Below are positions 19,623 to 28,858 of a stretch of 64,000 nucleotides of DNA, piece after piece. Each line of letters opens with the position of its first letter. Position 1 is the stretch's first letter. The DNA lies in assembly GCF_024124825.1 (NCBI RefSeq), contig NZ_JAMXSS010000002.1, forward strand, positions 3,720,001 to 3,784,000, written 5' to 3'. Position numbers and translations under genes: made by a program. Under the pieces are notes generated by a model. It did no database searches. It had not been told where the DNA came from and worked only from the letters and a program-made list of their open reading frames with translations. Origin of the DNA: Arthrobacter sp. H16F315. GTDB taxonomy: Bacteria > Actinomycetota > Actinomycetes > Actinomycetales > Micrococcaceae.

Positions 19623-21046
19623 GCTGCACCTCCGGTGGCTGCTGCCTTCTGGGACTTGCCGGCGGATACGGCCTTCTTTTTGCGCGGGTTGAGCCCAAAA
19701 ACGGCCCGGACCAGGGGTGGCGCCGCGATGAACAGCACAATGAGCGACTGCACCACCAGCACGATGTCGATCGGGGTTCCGGTCTGGATCTGCATCTGGA
19801 CCGCACCGGCGCGGAAGGCGCCGAACAGCACACCGGCGGCGAAGGTGCCCCACGGCGTCGAACGTCCCAGCAGTGCGACGGTAATGGCGTCAAAGCCGTA
19901 GGTCGCCGCTACACCGTCGGTGAGCACTTTTTCGGTTCCCGCCACCTGCGCGACGCCGGCCAGTCCGGCGAGGCCGCCGGCGATCGCCATCACCAGGATG
20001 GTGGCGCGCGGGACGTTGATGCCTGCGGTGAGGGCCGCATTCGGGTTGGCTCCCACCGCGCGGAACTCGAAGCCGATGGTCGAGCGGTTCAGCAGCCACC
20101 AGACGAAAACCGTTGCCGCGATGGCCAGCAGGAAGCCAAGGTGCAGCCGGTACTGGCTGCCGAAAAGCTGCGGATATACGGCCGACGGGTCCAGCAGCGG
20201 TGAGATCGGTGTGGTTTCCCCGGGACGCTGGAACGCCGGTGTGTCCAGGAGGTAGCGCACCAGGTACAGGGCAATGTAGTTGAACATGATGGTCACGATG
20301 ACCTCATGGGCCCCGGTTCGCGCTTTGAGCACGCCGACCAGGCCGCCCCAGACGGCGCCGCCAACGACGCCGGCAAGCACCACAAGCAGCAGGTGAAGGC
20401 CCACCGGCAGCTCCAGCTCGAAACCGACCCAGGCGGCCACGATGCCGGCCATGATGATCTGGCCCTGCGCGCCGATGTTAAACAGTCCCGCGCGGAATGC
20501 CAGGGCGACACCGAGGCCGGCGGTGATCAGCGGAGTGGCGATGGTGAGGGTTTCCAGCAGCGGGGCGAACTGTCCGCCCAAGCCGCTGCCCCGCGGGTTG
20601 AAGACCGAGCCCTGGAAGAGCGCGACGTAGGAACTGGTCGCGGCGGACCAGACGGCGGCGAGGAAGTCGGCCGGGCGGGCAAAGAAGTAGCTCGACGTCG
20701 CCGCGACCTCCTTGTCGGTGCTGGCAATAAGCAGTCCCCCAAGAATCAAGGCAAGGAGGACAGCCAGTGCTGTCACAATGCCGTTTCCGGTGAAGATCTG
20801 GCGCAGCACCGAATCCGAGTCCCCCGCAGCTGCAAGGGAGCCGCTCTGGGCCGAGACGGGAACCGCCGATGGCCGCATTGCACCGCTGGCCGTGTCCAGG
20901 GAAGTGGCCAGGGCTGCGTCATCTGCGGGGGCCCCGGTCTTCGTTTCGGCCACAGCGGCCGGCCCGGTTTCCGGGGCGTCGAGGGGTTCCGGATTCAGGT
21001 CCGGATCCGGTTCGCTCGAGCGTCGAGGCTCGTTGTTTTCACTCAT
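19619..21046 (-). CDS. Nucleoside ABC transporter permease, first subunit
   Basis: 475 residues, about eight to ten hydrophobic helices after a low-complexity N-terminal extension (about 80 residues, acidic and Ala-rich, probably cytoplasmic). Family motifs of the BmpD/NupP/RnsC permeases: LAFRAGLFNIGAQGQIIMAG near 180, KARTGAHEVIVTIMFNYIA, GANPNAALTAGINVPRA and LLGRSTPWGTFAAGVLFGA. It pairs with the next permease and the upstream ATPase. The ATG lies inside the ATPase stop region (ATGAGTGA, 8-nt overlap). Substrate class is inferred from the deaminase and phosphorylase genes of the same operon. Confidence 0.92.
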   Translation of the reverse strand: MSENNEPRRSSEPDPDLNPEPLDAPETGPAAVAETKTGAPADDAALATSLDTASGAMRPSAVPVSAQSGSLAAAGDSDSVLRQIFTGNGIVTALAVLLALILGGLLIASTDKEVAATSSYFFARPADFLAAVWSAATSSYVALFQGSVFNPRGSGLGGQFAPLLETLTIATPLITAGLGVALAFRAGLFNIGAQGQIIMAGIVAAWVGFELELPVGLHLLLVVLAGVVGGAVWGGLVGVLKARTGAHEVIVTIMFNYIALYLVRYLLDTPAFQRPGETTPISPLLDPSAVYPQLFGSQYRLHLGFLLAIAATVFVWWLLNRSTIGFEFRAVGANPNAALTAGINVPRATILVMAIAGGLAGLAGVAQVAGTEKVLTDGVAATYGFDAITVALLGRSTPWGTFAAGVLFGAFRAGAVQMQIQTGTPIDIVLVVQSLIVLFIAAPPLVRAVFGLNPRKKKAVSAGKSQKAAATGGAA

Positions 21047-22681
21047 GGTCGTCTCCTACGGCGCCGGAGCGGGACTCGGGCACTGTCGGCGCGGCGGGCG
21101 CCTGGTTCTTTGCTGGGGGTGCGGCGGGGCTCTCTGCGGGCCCGCCGGGTGCGGGCTTACCCGCGGAATCGGCGTGTGCATCCTGCGGGGAGAGCCCGGC
21201 CATCATCAGGCCAAGGACGTCGCGGCCGGTGCCGGACGGGACAATCCCGACGATTTTGCCCTTGTAGAGCACTGCGATCCGGTCCGCGAGGTCGATGACT
21301 TCATCGAGTTCGGTGGAGACGATCATCACGGGCGTGCCAACGTCACGCTCGGCCACGATGCGCTTATGCAGGAACTCGATGGACCCGACGTCCACGCCGC
21401 GGGTGGGCTGGGAGGCGATGAAGAGCCGCAGCGGCCGGGAGAGTTCCCGGGCCATTACCACCTTCTGCTGGTTTCCGCCGGACAAGGTGCCCGCCGCGAG
21501 CGAACCCGAGGGAGTGCGCACATCAAACTCCTCGATCCGGCCCTTGGCGTTCTCCAGGACCTTGGCCGGCCTCATGCTGATGCCTTTGGCGAACGGGGCC
21601 TGGTCGTATCGGTCAAGAATCAGGTTTTCGGCAATCGAGAAGGTGCCGATCAGGCCGTCAACGTTGCGGTCTTCCGGCACGAAGCCTACCCCGGCGTTGA
21701 GGACTTCCTTGACGCTGCGGCCAACAAGTTCCGCACCGTCGAGCAGGATGGAGCCATGGACCCGGTCCTGGAGGCCCAAGATGGCCTCGGTCAGTTCGGT
21801 CTGCCCATTGCCCTGGACGCCGGCGATGGCGAGGATCTCACCGCGGGCGATGTCGAAGCTGATGCCGTCCACCACGTGCTGGCCGCTGGGCGCGATCACC
21901 GTGAGGTCCGTCACCTGGAAGGTCGTCTCCTGGGGCTTCGCCGGGGCCTTGTCCAGGGTCAGGTTCACGGCCCGGCCCACCATCATGGAAGCAAGTTCCG
22001 TCGTCGAGGCGCCGGGATCGGCGGTACCGACCACCCTGCCCCGCCGGATCACCGTGATGGTGTCCGAGACGGCTTTGACTTCACGAAGCTTGTGCGAGAT
22101 GAAGACAATCGATGTGCCGTGGCTCTTGAGCTGGCGCATAATGTCCAGCAGCTCATCGGTGTCCTGCGGGGTCAGCACGGCAGTGGGTTCATCGAGAATC
22201 AGGACCCTGGCGTCGCGGACGAGTGCCTTGATGATTTCTACGCGCTGCTGCACCCCACCGGGAGGTCCTCCACCAGCGCATCGGGGTCGACGTCAAAGCC
22301 GTACCGGTCCGAGATTTCCCGGATCTTCCGCCGGGTGTCATCCAGGTTCAGGAACCCTCCGGCCGTGGTGGTTTCCGCTCCCAGGGCGACGTTTTCGGCG
22401 ACCGTAAAGACCGGAACGAGCATAAAGTGCTGGTGCACCATCCCGATGCCTGCGGCCATGGCGTCGCCCGGGCCGCGGAAGGTGACGGGTTTGCCGTCGA
22501 CCAGGATCTGGCCCTCGGTCGGCTCGTACAGTCCATACAGGACGTTCATCAGCGTGGACTTGCCCGCGCCGTTTTCGCCGAGCAGACAATGAATCTGCCC
22601 GGGCTCAACCACCACGTCAATGTGGTCGTTGGCTACCAGGGAGCCGAAGCGTTTGGTGATCCCCTTGAGTTCAAGTTTCAA
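21039..22681 (-). CDS. Nucleoside ABC transporter ATPase, duplicated ABC domains (frameshifted as read)
   Basis: Cytoplasmic energising subunit with two ABC modules (BmpF/NupO/RnsB family, related to sugar importers RbsA/MglA). Module 1: [36 protein letters not shown]. Module 2: [49 protein letters not shown]. The two halves are in different frames. One extra G in the coding strand at the run opposite 22253-22256 restores DLPVGVQQRVEIIKALV and about 547 residues. The start is taken as TTG 22681 (LKLELKGITKRF begins the domain); no ATG or GTG is near, and a TAGATT box lies upstream, so the start is uncertain. Confidence 0.88.
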
Positions 22682-22788
22682 AACTCTGACCAATCTAGAA
22701 GTATCCGGCAGTCGTGGCCCGGACGGATGATGGGGCCGCAGGATCAGCCTAGTGCCTGCAGCCGGAGGCGGAGCCGGTCCGCTCAACG

Positions 22789-22836
22789 AAAAGCGCCACA
22801 GCCCGTGCGGTGATGACCGGACGGGCCGTGGCGCTT
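22789..22836 (-). terminator. Terminator between the BMP lipoprotein gene and the transporter genes
   Basis: A 16-bp stem (22791-22806 with 22821-22836, one wobble), followed on the minus strand by TTTTCG. It lies just after the stop of the binding protein. Partial read-through here would give more binding protein than transporter, a common arrangement. Confidence 0.75.
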
Positions 22837-22847
22837 AGCGGCGGAAG

Positions 22848-23957
22848 CTAGAGCTTCGGGCTGGCTGCGGATTCAACCTTCAGCTTGCCGTCGGCGATGT
22901 CCTTTTTGATCTGCTCCAGCTGGGTCTTCACTTCGGCCGGGACCGCGGAGTCCTGGTCGTGGAACGGCGCCAGCTGCACGCCGTCGTTCGCGAGGGTGCC
23001 AACGTACGGCGTGTTGGTGAACTTGCCGTCCTTGTCTTCCTTCACAACGGTCTCGACAGCCTCGCCCATCTGCTTCATCACGGAGGAAAGCATAATGTCC
23101 TTGTAGTCCGGTGCCGTGAGGAAGCCGTCGGAGTCAACCCAGATGAGCTTAACGTCCTTGCCTGCTGCCTTGGCTTCCTTCAGGGCGGCGCCCGCACCCT
23201 TGCCAACCGGACCGGCGACGGGCATCACGATGTCAGCGCCCTGGTCCAGGAAGTTCTGGGTGAACTGCTTGCCCTTGTCCTGCTTTTCGAAGTCACCGGT
23301 GAAGGAACCGTCCTGCTTGGCCTTGTCCCAGCCGAGCACCTTGACGTTCTTGCCGTTTTTCTCGTTGTAATACTTGACGCCGTCGGCATAGCCGTCCATA
23401 AAGATGGTGACGGTGGGGATCTTGATACCGCCGAAGGTGGCGACCGTTCCGGTCTTGGTGGTGCCGGCTGCGAGGTAGCCCGCCAGGAAGGCGGCCTGGG
23501 CCGTGTCATAAATGATCGGCTTGACGTTGCTGATCGGGGTGTCATAGCCGAAGTCGATAATGGCGAAGTGTTTGTCCGGGTTCGCCGTGGCCTGGGCCTT
23601 GGTGGCGTCGCCGAGCAGGAAGCCGACAGTGACTGTCAGGTCGCAGCCGGCCGTGACCATTGCCCGCAGGTTGGGCTCGAAGTCGTTATTGGTCTTGGAC
23701 TCGGCCTGGTTGACCTTGATGCCCAGATCCTTCTCGGCCTTCTTCAGCCCCTCGTAGGAGGACTGGTTGAATGACTGGTCGTCGAATCCGCCCGAGTCGG
23801 ACACGATGCAGCCGGTGTAGTTGCTGGCCGAAGCGGAGGCACTGCTGCTGGCTGTCGGTGCGGCCCCGCAACCGGTCAGTAGCAGCGCAGCCGCGCCGGC
23901 GGTGGCGACTCCTGCCACCGAACCGCGCTTGAAGGTTGCACGCAGAGAGTTCTTCAA
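22848..23957 (-). CDS. BMP/PnrA-family nucleoside-binding lipoprotein
   Basis: Substrate-binding protein of the nucleoside importer, anchored outside the membrane. 369 residues. Signal peptide with lipobox LLTGC (Cys30), then a Ser/Ala linker. The Bmp domain follows: CIVSDSGGFDDQSFNQSSYEGL near 50, GFLLGDATKAQATANPDKHFAIIDF near 110, YLAAGTTKTGTVATFGGIKI, and the late motif WVDSDGFLTAPDYKDIMLSS. PnrA-like proteins bind purine nucleosides. The start is TTG with GGAGG 4 nt upstream; the signal peptide supports it. It is the first gene of the block and is separated from the ATPase gene by a terminator. Confidence 0.92.
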   Translation of the reverse strand: MKNSLRATFKRGSVAGVATAGAAALLLTGCGAAPTASSSASASASNYTGCIVSDSGGFDDQSFNQSSYEGLKKAEKDLGIKVNQAESKTNNDFEPNLRAMVTAGCDLTVTVGFLLGDATKAQATANPDKHFAIIDFGYDTPISNVKPIIYDTAQAAFLAGYLAAGTTKTGTVATFGGIKIPTVTIFMDGYADGVKYYNEKNGKNVKVLGWDKAKQDGSFTGDFEKQDKGKQFTQNFLDQGADIVMPVAGPVGKGAGAALKEAKAAGKDVKLIWVDSDGFLTAPDYKDIMLSSVMKQMGEAVETVVKEDKDGKFTNTPYVGTLANDGVQLAPFHDQDSAVPAEVKTQLEQIKKDIADGKLKVESAASPKL

Positions 23958-24172
23958 TTTTCCTCCAGGAGAAAAGAGTAGGCGCTACGACGGAAGCTCA
24001 ATGAGTGTCTGTTGGCGGGGTTGCCGCTGAAACGCTGTTTTCACTGATGGATTTCGCAGCACTGCGCCGAAGCGCACTGATGAAAGCAACTTTAGTGTCC
24101 TGTAACACGTCCGTGTACCGCAGTTCACAGGGATTTCCCAGATTGTTTAGAACTTGTTACCAAGCGGTAGAC

Positions 24173-24210
24173 AAAAAGCCCCGCACCGGGTGGATTCCGG
24201 CGCGGGGCTT
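24173..24210 (-). terminator. Intrinsic terminator after the quinone oxidoreductase gene
   Basis: Stem arms AAGCCCCGC (24176-24184) and GCGGGGCTT (24202-24210) with extra inner pairing. It is followed on the minus strand by a T-run (TTTTTG), 29 nt beyond the gene's stop. It ends the ohrR-ohr-oxidoreductase group. Confidence 0.8.
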
Positions 24211-24238
24211 GAGGCCTGCGGGCAGGCGGGGTGTGCGG

Positions 24239-25270
24239 TTAGAGCCGTACCAGCATCTTGCCGGTGTTGGCACCATCGAGGAGGTCCATAAAGGCCTGCG
24301 GTGCGTTCTCGAGTCCGTCCACGATGGTTTCGTCGTAGCTGACCGTGCCGTCCGCGATCCAACCGGACATGGTCTGGACGAACTCGCTCATGTGCTGCCA
24401 GTAGCCGCCGACCAGGAAACCCTTGAGGGTCAGCTGCTTGCCGATGGCGAGCATAAGGTTGCGCGGGGCCGTCGCGGGCTCGGTCGAGTTGTACTGCGCG
24501 ATGGCGCCGCACATGGCGACCCGGCCACCGACGTTGAGCACACTCAGGGCTGCTTCCAGGTGTTCGCCGCCGACGTTGTCGAAGTACACGTCGATTCCCG
24601 CTTCTCCTGCGGCGGCGGAGAGCTGGTCAACAACGGGTCCGTCGTGGTAATTGAAGGCGGCATCGAAGCCGAGTTCGAGCAGGCGGGCTACCTTTTCCGG
24701 GGACCCTGCGCTGCCGATCACGCGGGAAGCGCCCATGGCCTTGGCAATCTGTCCCACCAGCGAGCCGACGGCACCGGCCGCGCCGGAGACGAAAACGGCG
24801 TCGCCGGCCTTGAAATCGGCCACCTTGAGCAGGCCCGCGTACGCCGTCAGGCCGGTCATCCCCAGCGCGCCGAGGAACGCGGAGGCGGGTGCCAGGTCGG
24901 TGCGGGCCGGCGAGGTCGCTCCGGCGTCGAGCACGGCGTATTCACGCCATCCCAGTGAATGGACGACGGCGTCGCCCACCTTACGGTCCGGGGAGCGGGA
25001 GGCAATTACTTCGCCCACGGCGCCGCCTTCCATCGCGATGTCCAAGGCAAAGGGCGCCGAGTAGGACTTGACGTCATTCATCCGGCCGCGCATGTAGGGG
25101 TCCACGGAGATAAAGAGGTTGCGGACGAGGACCTGACCGTCCTGCAGTTCGGGCAGTGCCGTCTCGGCACTGCGGAAGTTCTCCGGTACGGGACGGCCGT
25201 GCGGCCGGGATGCCAGCTGGATCTCCCGCGTTGCGGCGGGAAGGACTGTGGTTTCGGTGTGGGTGCTCAT
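24239..25270 (-). CDS. NADP-dependent MDR-family oxidoreductase (zinc-less quinone reductase type)
   Basis: Medium-chain dehydrogenase/reductase of the CurA/leukotriene B4 12-hydroxydehydrogenase group, which reduces alpha,beta-unsaturated carbonyls with NADPH. 343 residues. Motifs: NLFISVDPYMRGRMND near 52, GALGMTGLTAYAGL near 135, NADP-binding VSGAAGAVGSLVGQIAKAMG near 160 and YFDNVGGEHLEAALS near 228. No structural zinc cysteines. The ATG overlaps the ohr stop by 4 nt, so it is made together with the peroxide-resistance protein. A role in clearing reactive aldehydes or enones formed during lipid peroxidation is a reasonable inference. Confidence 0.9.
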   Translation of the reverse strand: MSTHTETTVLPAATREIQLASRPHGRPVPENFRSAETALPELQDGQVLVRNLFISVDPYMRGRMNDVKSYSAPFALDIAMEGGAVGEVIASRSPDRKVGDAVVHSLGWREYAVLDAGATSPARTDLAPASAFLGALGMTGLTAYAGLLKVADFKAGDAVFVSGAAGAVGSLVGQIAKAMGASRVIGSAGSPEKVARLLELGFDAAFNYHDGPVVDQLSAAAGEAGIDVYFDNVGGEHLEAALSVLNVGGRVAMCGAIAQYNSTEPATAPRNLMLAIGKQLTLKGFLVGGYWQHMSEFVQTMSGWIADGTVSYDETIVDGLENAPQAFMDLLDGANTGKMLVRL

Positions 25271-25698
25271 GCGGCTACCTCCATGATGTTGATGTCGACA
25301 GTGATGTTGCCACGGGTGGCATTGGAGTAGGGGCAGACTTCGTGTGCCTTGGCCACGAGGGCCTCGGCGGTGGCCCGGTCCACGGCGGGCAGGGCGATCT
25401 CGAGTTCTGCGGCGATGCCGTAGCCGGCTCCATCGGCCAGGGCGCCCAGGTGAATCTTCGCGGCGACGGCGGAGTCAGTGAGGTCGGCGTGGTGCTGGCG
25501 GCCGACCAGGCGCAGCGCGGAGTGGAAGCAGGCTGCGTAGCCGGCGGCAAAGAGCTGCTCGGGGTTGGTGCCCTCGCCGCTGCCGCCCAGTTCCACCGGG
25601 CTTGCCAGCGCGACGTTAAGCTTGCCGTCCTTGGTGACGGCGGTGCCGTCGCGGCCTTCGCCCGAGGCCAGCGCCTCGGCGGTATATAGAGTCTTCAT
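25267..25698 (-). CDS. ohr: Organic hydroperoxide resistance protein Ohr
   Basis: Thiol peroxidase that reduces organic and lipid hydroperoxides; OsmC/Ohr fold. 143 residues. Both catalytic cysteines are present, Cys57 in AAGYAACFHSALRLV and Cys122 in HEVCPYSNATRGNITVDI. The N-terminal MKTLYTAEALASGEGRDG and the NPEQLFAAGY motif are standard for Ohr and exclude OsmC. It is directly downstream of its MarR-type regulator, and overlaps the reductase gene downstream. The 69-nt gap upstream holds a half-operator (ACAATT) like those before ohrR. Confidence 0.96.
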   Translation of the reverse strand: MKTLYTAEALASGEGRDGTAVTKDGKLNVALASPVELGGSGEGTNPEQLFAAGYAACFHSALRLVGRQHHADLTDSAVAAKIHLGALADGAGYGIAAELEIALPAVDRATAEALVAKAHEVCPYSNATRGNITVDINIMEVAA

Positions 25699-25767
25699 GC
25701 GCGGTCCAATCTGTTGGCGGGAAATTCTGGAAAAATTGTGCGGGCTGGCGGGTGCCCGCAGCGCGGG

Positions 25768-26262
25768 CTAGCGGGGTGCCTGCAGTGCGGCGGTGAGCCG
25801 GCCCAGGGTCTCGCGCAATTGGTCGAGTTCAACAGCCGACAGGCCGGCGGCCGCCGCGAGCCGCTGCGGGATTTCCGCGGCTTTTGCGCTCAGGGCAGCG
25901 CCGTCAGCCGTGAGGAAGACCTCCACGCGGCGCTCATCGGCCGACGAGCGCAGACGCCGCACCAGGCCAAGGGCTTCAAGCCGCTTTAGCAGCGGCGAGA
26001 GCGTTCCCGAATCCAGTGCGAGCTCGGCCCCCAGCTCGCGGACGCTGCGCGGCTGCGCTTCCCACAGCACCATCATGACGAGGTACTGCGGGTAGGTCAG
26101 GCCAAGCTCTTCGAGCATCGGCCGATATGCCGCCGTCGTTGCCCGCGTTGCGGAATACATGGCGAAACACACCTGGCGGTTCAGGCGAGGGGCGTCGATT
26201 TCCGCGGCGGCGGGTTCGGCGGTATGGCTGCCCGCGGCCGCGGAGTGCTGTGTTTCGTTCAT
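25768..26262 (-). CDS. ohrR: OhrR-type MarR-family peroxide-sensing repressor
   Basis: Winged-helix repressor inactivated when a conserved cysteine is oxidised by organic hydroperoxide. 164 residues from ATG 26262. The sensor Cys32 lies in RQVCFAMYSATRATTAAYRP, followed by the strongly conserved LGLTYPQYLVMMVLWE of OhrR. The HTH region is SVRELGAELALDSGTLSPLLKRLE and the wing RSSADERRVEVFLT. A GTG 6 codons earlier is possible, but ATG 26262 lies exactly 6 nt after a TATGTT -10 box, supporting a leaderless start. The promoter spacer contains its presumed operator, so it is probably autoregulated. Confidence 0.93.
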   Translation of the reverse strand: MNETQHSAAAGSHTAEPAAAEIDAPRLNRQVCFAMYSATRATTAAYRPMLEELGLTYPQYLVMMVLWEAQPRSVRELGAELALDSGTLSPLLKRLEALGLVRRLRSSADERRVEVFLTADGAALSAKAAEIPQRLAAAAGLSAVELDQLRETLGRLTAALQAPR

Positions 26263-26268
26263 GAAATA

Positions 26269-26297
26269 AACATACTCCACAATTCAATTGTGCACAA
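26269..26297 (-). promoter_or_regulatory. ohrR promoter (TTGTGC, 17 nt, TATGTT)
   Basis: On the minus strand, -35 TTGTGC (26292-26297) and -10 TATGTT (26269-26274) are separated by exactly 17 nt. Six nt separate the -10 from the ATG, so the transcript is expected to be leaderless. Confidence 0.65.
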
Positions 26298-26317
26298 TCT
26301 AACTTTGCACAATTCAA
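26279..26317. promoter_or_regulatory. OhrR operator region
   Basis: Perfect palindrome ACAATT-C-AATTGT at 26279-26291, filling the spacer between the -35 and -10 boxes. The hexamer ACAAT(T/C) recurs at 26279, 26294 and 26309, that is, every 15 bp. A second perfect palindrome ATTGTGCACAAT spans 26287-26298. The core matches the known Bacillus OhrR operator (ACAATT-AAATTGT type). Binding would block RNA polymerase directly. Confidence 0.7.
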
Positions 26318-26422
26318 ATACGGGGAAGCTAACTGCGTTCAATAGCCTTGGTGGCCACTCGCTCCCGCCGACCCACCCGGACCGGAACGAGGGGTACGTC
26401 TCCGGCTTTGGAAGCCTGCCGG

Positions 26423-27622
26423 CTAGAGGTCGCGCAGGGTCCGCAGCGCAGCGGCCGTAAGCACCTTAACACCCAGGCCCAGGGCACGTTCATCCAGGAT
26501 GTAGTCACCGCGGTGCAGATCGTACTCCTCGCCGCCGGGGGTTTTGGTGCCGAGCCGCATCATGGCGCCGGGAAGGTCGGCCAGGAACCAGGCAAAGTCT
26601 TCACCGCCCATGGACTGGGGCGTCAGGACGACTGCGCCTTCGCCGATTTCGGCGCGGGCCGCGGCTTCAATCAGTGCGGTTTCGTGTTCGGAGTTCACCA
26701 CGGGAGGCACGCCTCGGGTGTGTTCCAGGTGCACATCAACGCCGTACGGTGCCGCGATCTGCTGGATGACCTCGTCGAGGATCTCGCCGGCACTGTGCCA
26801 GGCGTCGCGGTCCAGGCAGCGCATGGTGCCGGCCATGTATCCGCTGGCCGGGATTGCGTTGGGCGCGGAACCAGCCGAGATATGGCCCCAGACCACTGAC
26901 ACCCCGCTGCGCACGTCAACCCGGCGGGAAAGCACCGCCGGGACGTTAACGGCGATCTGTGCCAGGGCAAAGACGAGTTCTTCGGTCAGGTGGGGCCGTG
27001 ACGTGTGGCCGCCACGGCCGGTCAGTTCGATCTTGATCGTGTCCGAGGCGGAGGTGATGGCGCCGATCCGGGTGCCGATCTTGCCCACCTCAATCCGGGG
27101 ATCACAATGCAAGGCCAGGATCCGGGGAACCCCTTCCAGGACGCCTTGCTCGATACAGCTCTGCGCACCGCCGGGCATGGTTTCCTCGGCCGGCTGGAAA
27201 ATGATCCGCACGGTGCCGCGCAGCGGCGACTCCTGGTGCATCCGCTGCAGGACCAACGCCGCACCGAGCATGGTGGCAGTGTGCACATCGTGGCCGCAGG
27301 CGTGGGTGACACCGTGGTTCTTCGAGGCGAAGGCAAGCCCCGTCTCTTCGATGATGGGCAGGGCATCAATATCACCGCGCAGGGCCGTGGCGATCGGGCC
27401 CTCCCCGATGTCCACCGTCAGGCCCGTTCCGGCGAGGCGCCGCGGCTTGAGGCCAGCTTGCTCGAGTCGCTGCGCGAGCTTGTCCGTGGTGCGGAACTCC
27501 TTGAACGAAAGCTCGGGGTGCGCATGCAGGTCCCGGCGGAAAGCGATCAGCTCCGGCAGGAGGGGCTCGAGCCACGGCCCCACCAGTGTGGTGGGTTCAG
27601 CTTCAGTAGAGTAGTTACGCAC
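26423..27622 (-). CDS. M20-family amidohydrolase (N-acyl amino acid / hippurate hydrolase type)
   Basis: Metal-dependent hydrolase of N-acyl or amide bonds in small molecules. 399 residues. M20D features: FRRDLHAHPELSFKEF near 28, RGDIDALPIIEETGL near 84, metal-binding HACGHDVHTATML near 106, QPAEETMPGGA near 142, GRGGHTSRPHL near 203 and the late metal motif SMGGEDFAWFL near 350. The substrate is not determined by sequence. The start is GTG 27622; no Shine-Dalgarno, but TAGAGT ends 6 nt upstream (leaderless type). It is upstream of ohrR on the same strand with a 160-nt gap and a separate promoter. Confidence 0.9.
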   Translation of the reverse strand: MRNYSTEAEPTTLVGPWLEPLLPELIAFRRDLHAHPELSFKEFRTTDKLAQRLEQAGLKPRRLAGTGLTVDIGEGPIATALRGDIDALPIIEETGLAFASKNHGVTHACGHDVHTATMLGAALVLQRMHQESPLRGTVRIIFQPAEETMPGGAQSCIEQGVLEGVPRILALHCDPRIEVGKIGTRIGAITSASDTIKIELTGRGGHTSRPHLTEELVFALAQIAVNVPAVLSRRVDVRSGVSVVWGHISAGSAPNAIPASGYMAGTMRCLDRDAWHSAGEILDEVIQQIAAPYGVDVHLEHTRGVPPVVNSEHETALIEAAARAEIGEGAVVLTPQSMGGEDFAWFLADLPGAMMRLGTKTPGGEEYDLHRGDYILDERALGLGVKVLTAAALRTLRDL

Positions 27623-27687
27623 CCAATAACTCTAGCGAGCGCAGTTAAAATAGCTGCATCGCAGGCGGTGCGTTACGGATCCCGAGG

Positions 27688-28845
27688 CTAGAGGACGTCG
27701 GTGTCGCCGCTGGCCTTGAGCGCATCAACGGCCTGCTTGACCCGCTGCGAATGCTCTTTGTGCATCACGAGCAGGGCATCCGGGGTATCAACCACCACCA
27801 CGTCCTTGATCCCGATCAGGGCGATCACACGCTTGGTGTCGGAGACCACCACACCGCTGGCATCTTCGGTGAAGACGCGGGCGCCCTCACCGATCACGGT
27901 CACGTCCTTAACTTCCTTGGCGCTGTTGAGCCGGCCCACCGAGGCGAAGTCACCGACGTCGTCCCAGCGGAAAGTACCGGGAACGACGGCGACGTCGCCC
28001 GCGGCGGCTGCCGGTTCGGCCACGGCGTAGTCAATGGCGATCTTGGGCAGGGTGGGCCACACCCGGGCCTGGACCTCGTCGCGCTGCGGGGTGTCCCAGG
28101 CCTTGGCGATTTCCTGCACGCCGGCGTAGAGCTCGGGCTGGTTGGCTTCGAGGTGTTTGAGCATCAGCGCGACGGGAGCCACGAACATCCCGGCGTTCCA
28201 GACGTAGTCGCCGCTGTCGAGGTACTCCTGGGCAACTTCTTCGCTGGGCTTCTCCACGAACTCAACAACGGCCTGGGCACTGGGGGCCCCGTCGACGCCG
28301 AGGTTTTTGCCCGACCGGATGTAACCGAAGCCAGTGGAGGGGTGGGTTGGCTTGATGCCGATGGTAACGATCTTGCCGGCCGCGGCCGCATGGATGGCTT
28401 CCCGCACGGCTGCATGGAACAGCTCGTCGGGGCTGATCACCTGGTCCGCGGCGAAGGAGCCCATGATGGTGTCCGGATCGCGTTCGTGCAGGATTGCGGC
28501 GGCCAGCCCGATGGCGGCGCCGGAGTCCTTCGGCTCGCTCTCCAGCACCAGGTCCGCGTCATCGATCTCGGGCAACTGCCGGCAGACTGCGTCCCGGTGC
28601 GCCTTTCCGGTCACCACAAGCATGTGCTTGCCGGCGAGCGGCTCCAGCCGGTCGTACGTCGATCTCAGCAGCGTGCTGCCCGAGCCCGTGAGGTCATGAA
28701 GGAACTTGGGGGCTGCCGCTCGTGACAGGGGCCAAAGGCGGGTCCCCACACCGCCTGCCGGAATCACCGCAATAAACCGGCTCAGGGCCGGGCCCTGAGC
28801 CGAACCCTGCAGCGCGTCCTGGCTTGTCACTTTGTCTGTAGTCAT
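27688..28845 (-). CDS. manC: Mannose-1-phosphate guanylyltransferase
   Basis: Makes GDP-mannose from mannose-1-phosphate and GTP, a precursor for mannosylated lipids and glycans. 385 residues from ATG 28845. Nucleotide-binding IPAGGVGTRLWPLSRAAAPK near 22-41, active-site FVEKPSEEVAQEYL near 185, DSGDYVWNAGMF and the late IDYAVAEPA and GTFRWDDVGDF. It is the single-domain form, without a phosphomannose isomerase domain. The start was chosen because TAAAGT ends 7 nt upstream of ATG (leaderless type); an upstream open frame of 40 codons is low-complexity and unlikely. It is divergent from sdhCDAB. Confidence 0.92.
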   Translation of the reverse strand: MTTDKVTSQDALQGSAQGPALSRFIAVIPAGGVGTRLWPLSRAAAPKFLHDLTGSGSTLLRSTYDRLEPLAGKHMLVVTGKAHRDAVCRQLPEIDDADLVLESEPKDSGAAIGLAAAILHERDPDTIMGSFAADQVISPDELFHAAVREAIHAAAAGKIVTIGIKPTHPSTGFGYIRSGKNLGVDGAPSAQAVVEFVEKPSEEVAQEYLDSGDYVWNAGMFVAPVALMLKHLEANQPELYAGVQEIAKAWDTPQRDEVQARVWPTLPKIAIDYAVAEPAAAAGDVAVVPGTFRWDDVGDFASVGRLNSAKEVKDVTVIGEGARVFTEDASGVVVSDTKRVIALIGIKDVVVVDTPDALLVMHKEHSQRVKQAVDALKASGDTDVL

Positions 28846-28852
28846 CACGGCT

Positions 28853-28858
28853 ACTTTA
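28853..28858 (-). promoter_or_regulatory. -10 box (TAAAGT) of manC
   Basis: TAAAGT ends 7 nt before the manC ATG on the minus strand. I see no good -35, as is common in actinobacteria. The 326-nt region 28846-29171 between manC and sdhC holds only this and the sdh promoter; no gene is visible. Confidence 0.45.

Noticed and set aside
20712..22592. A 626-codon open frame on +
   Set aside because: Antisense to the nucleoside ATPase and permease; no start signal or homology.
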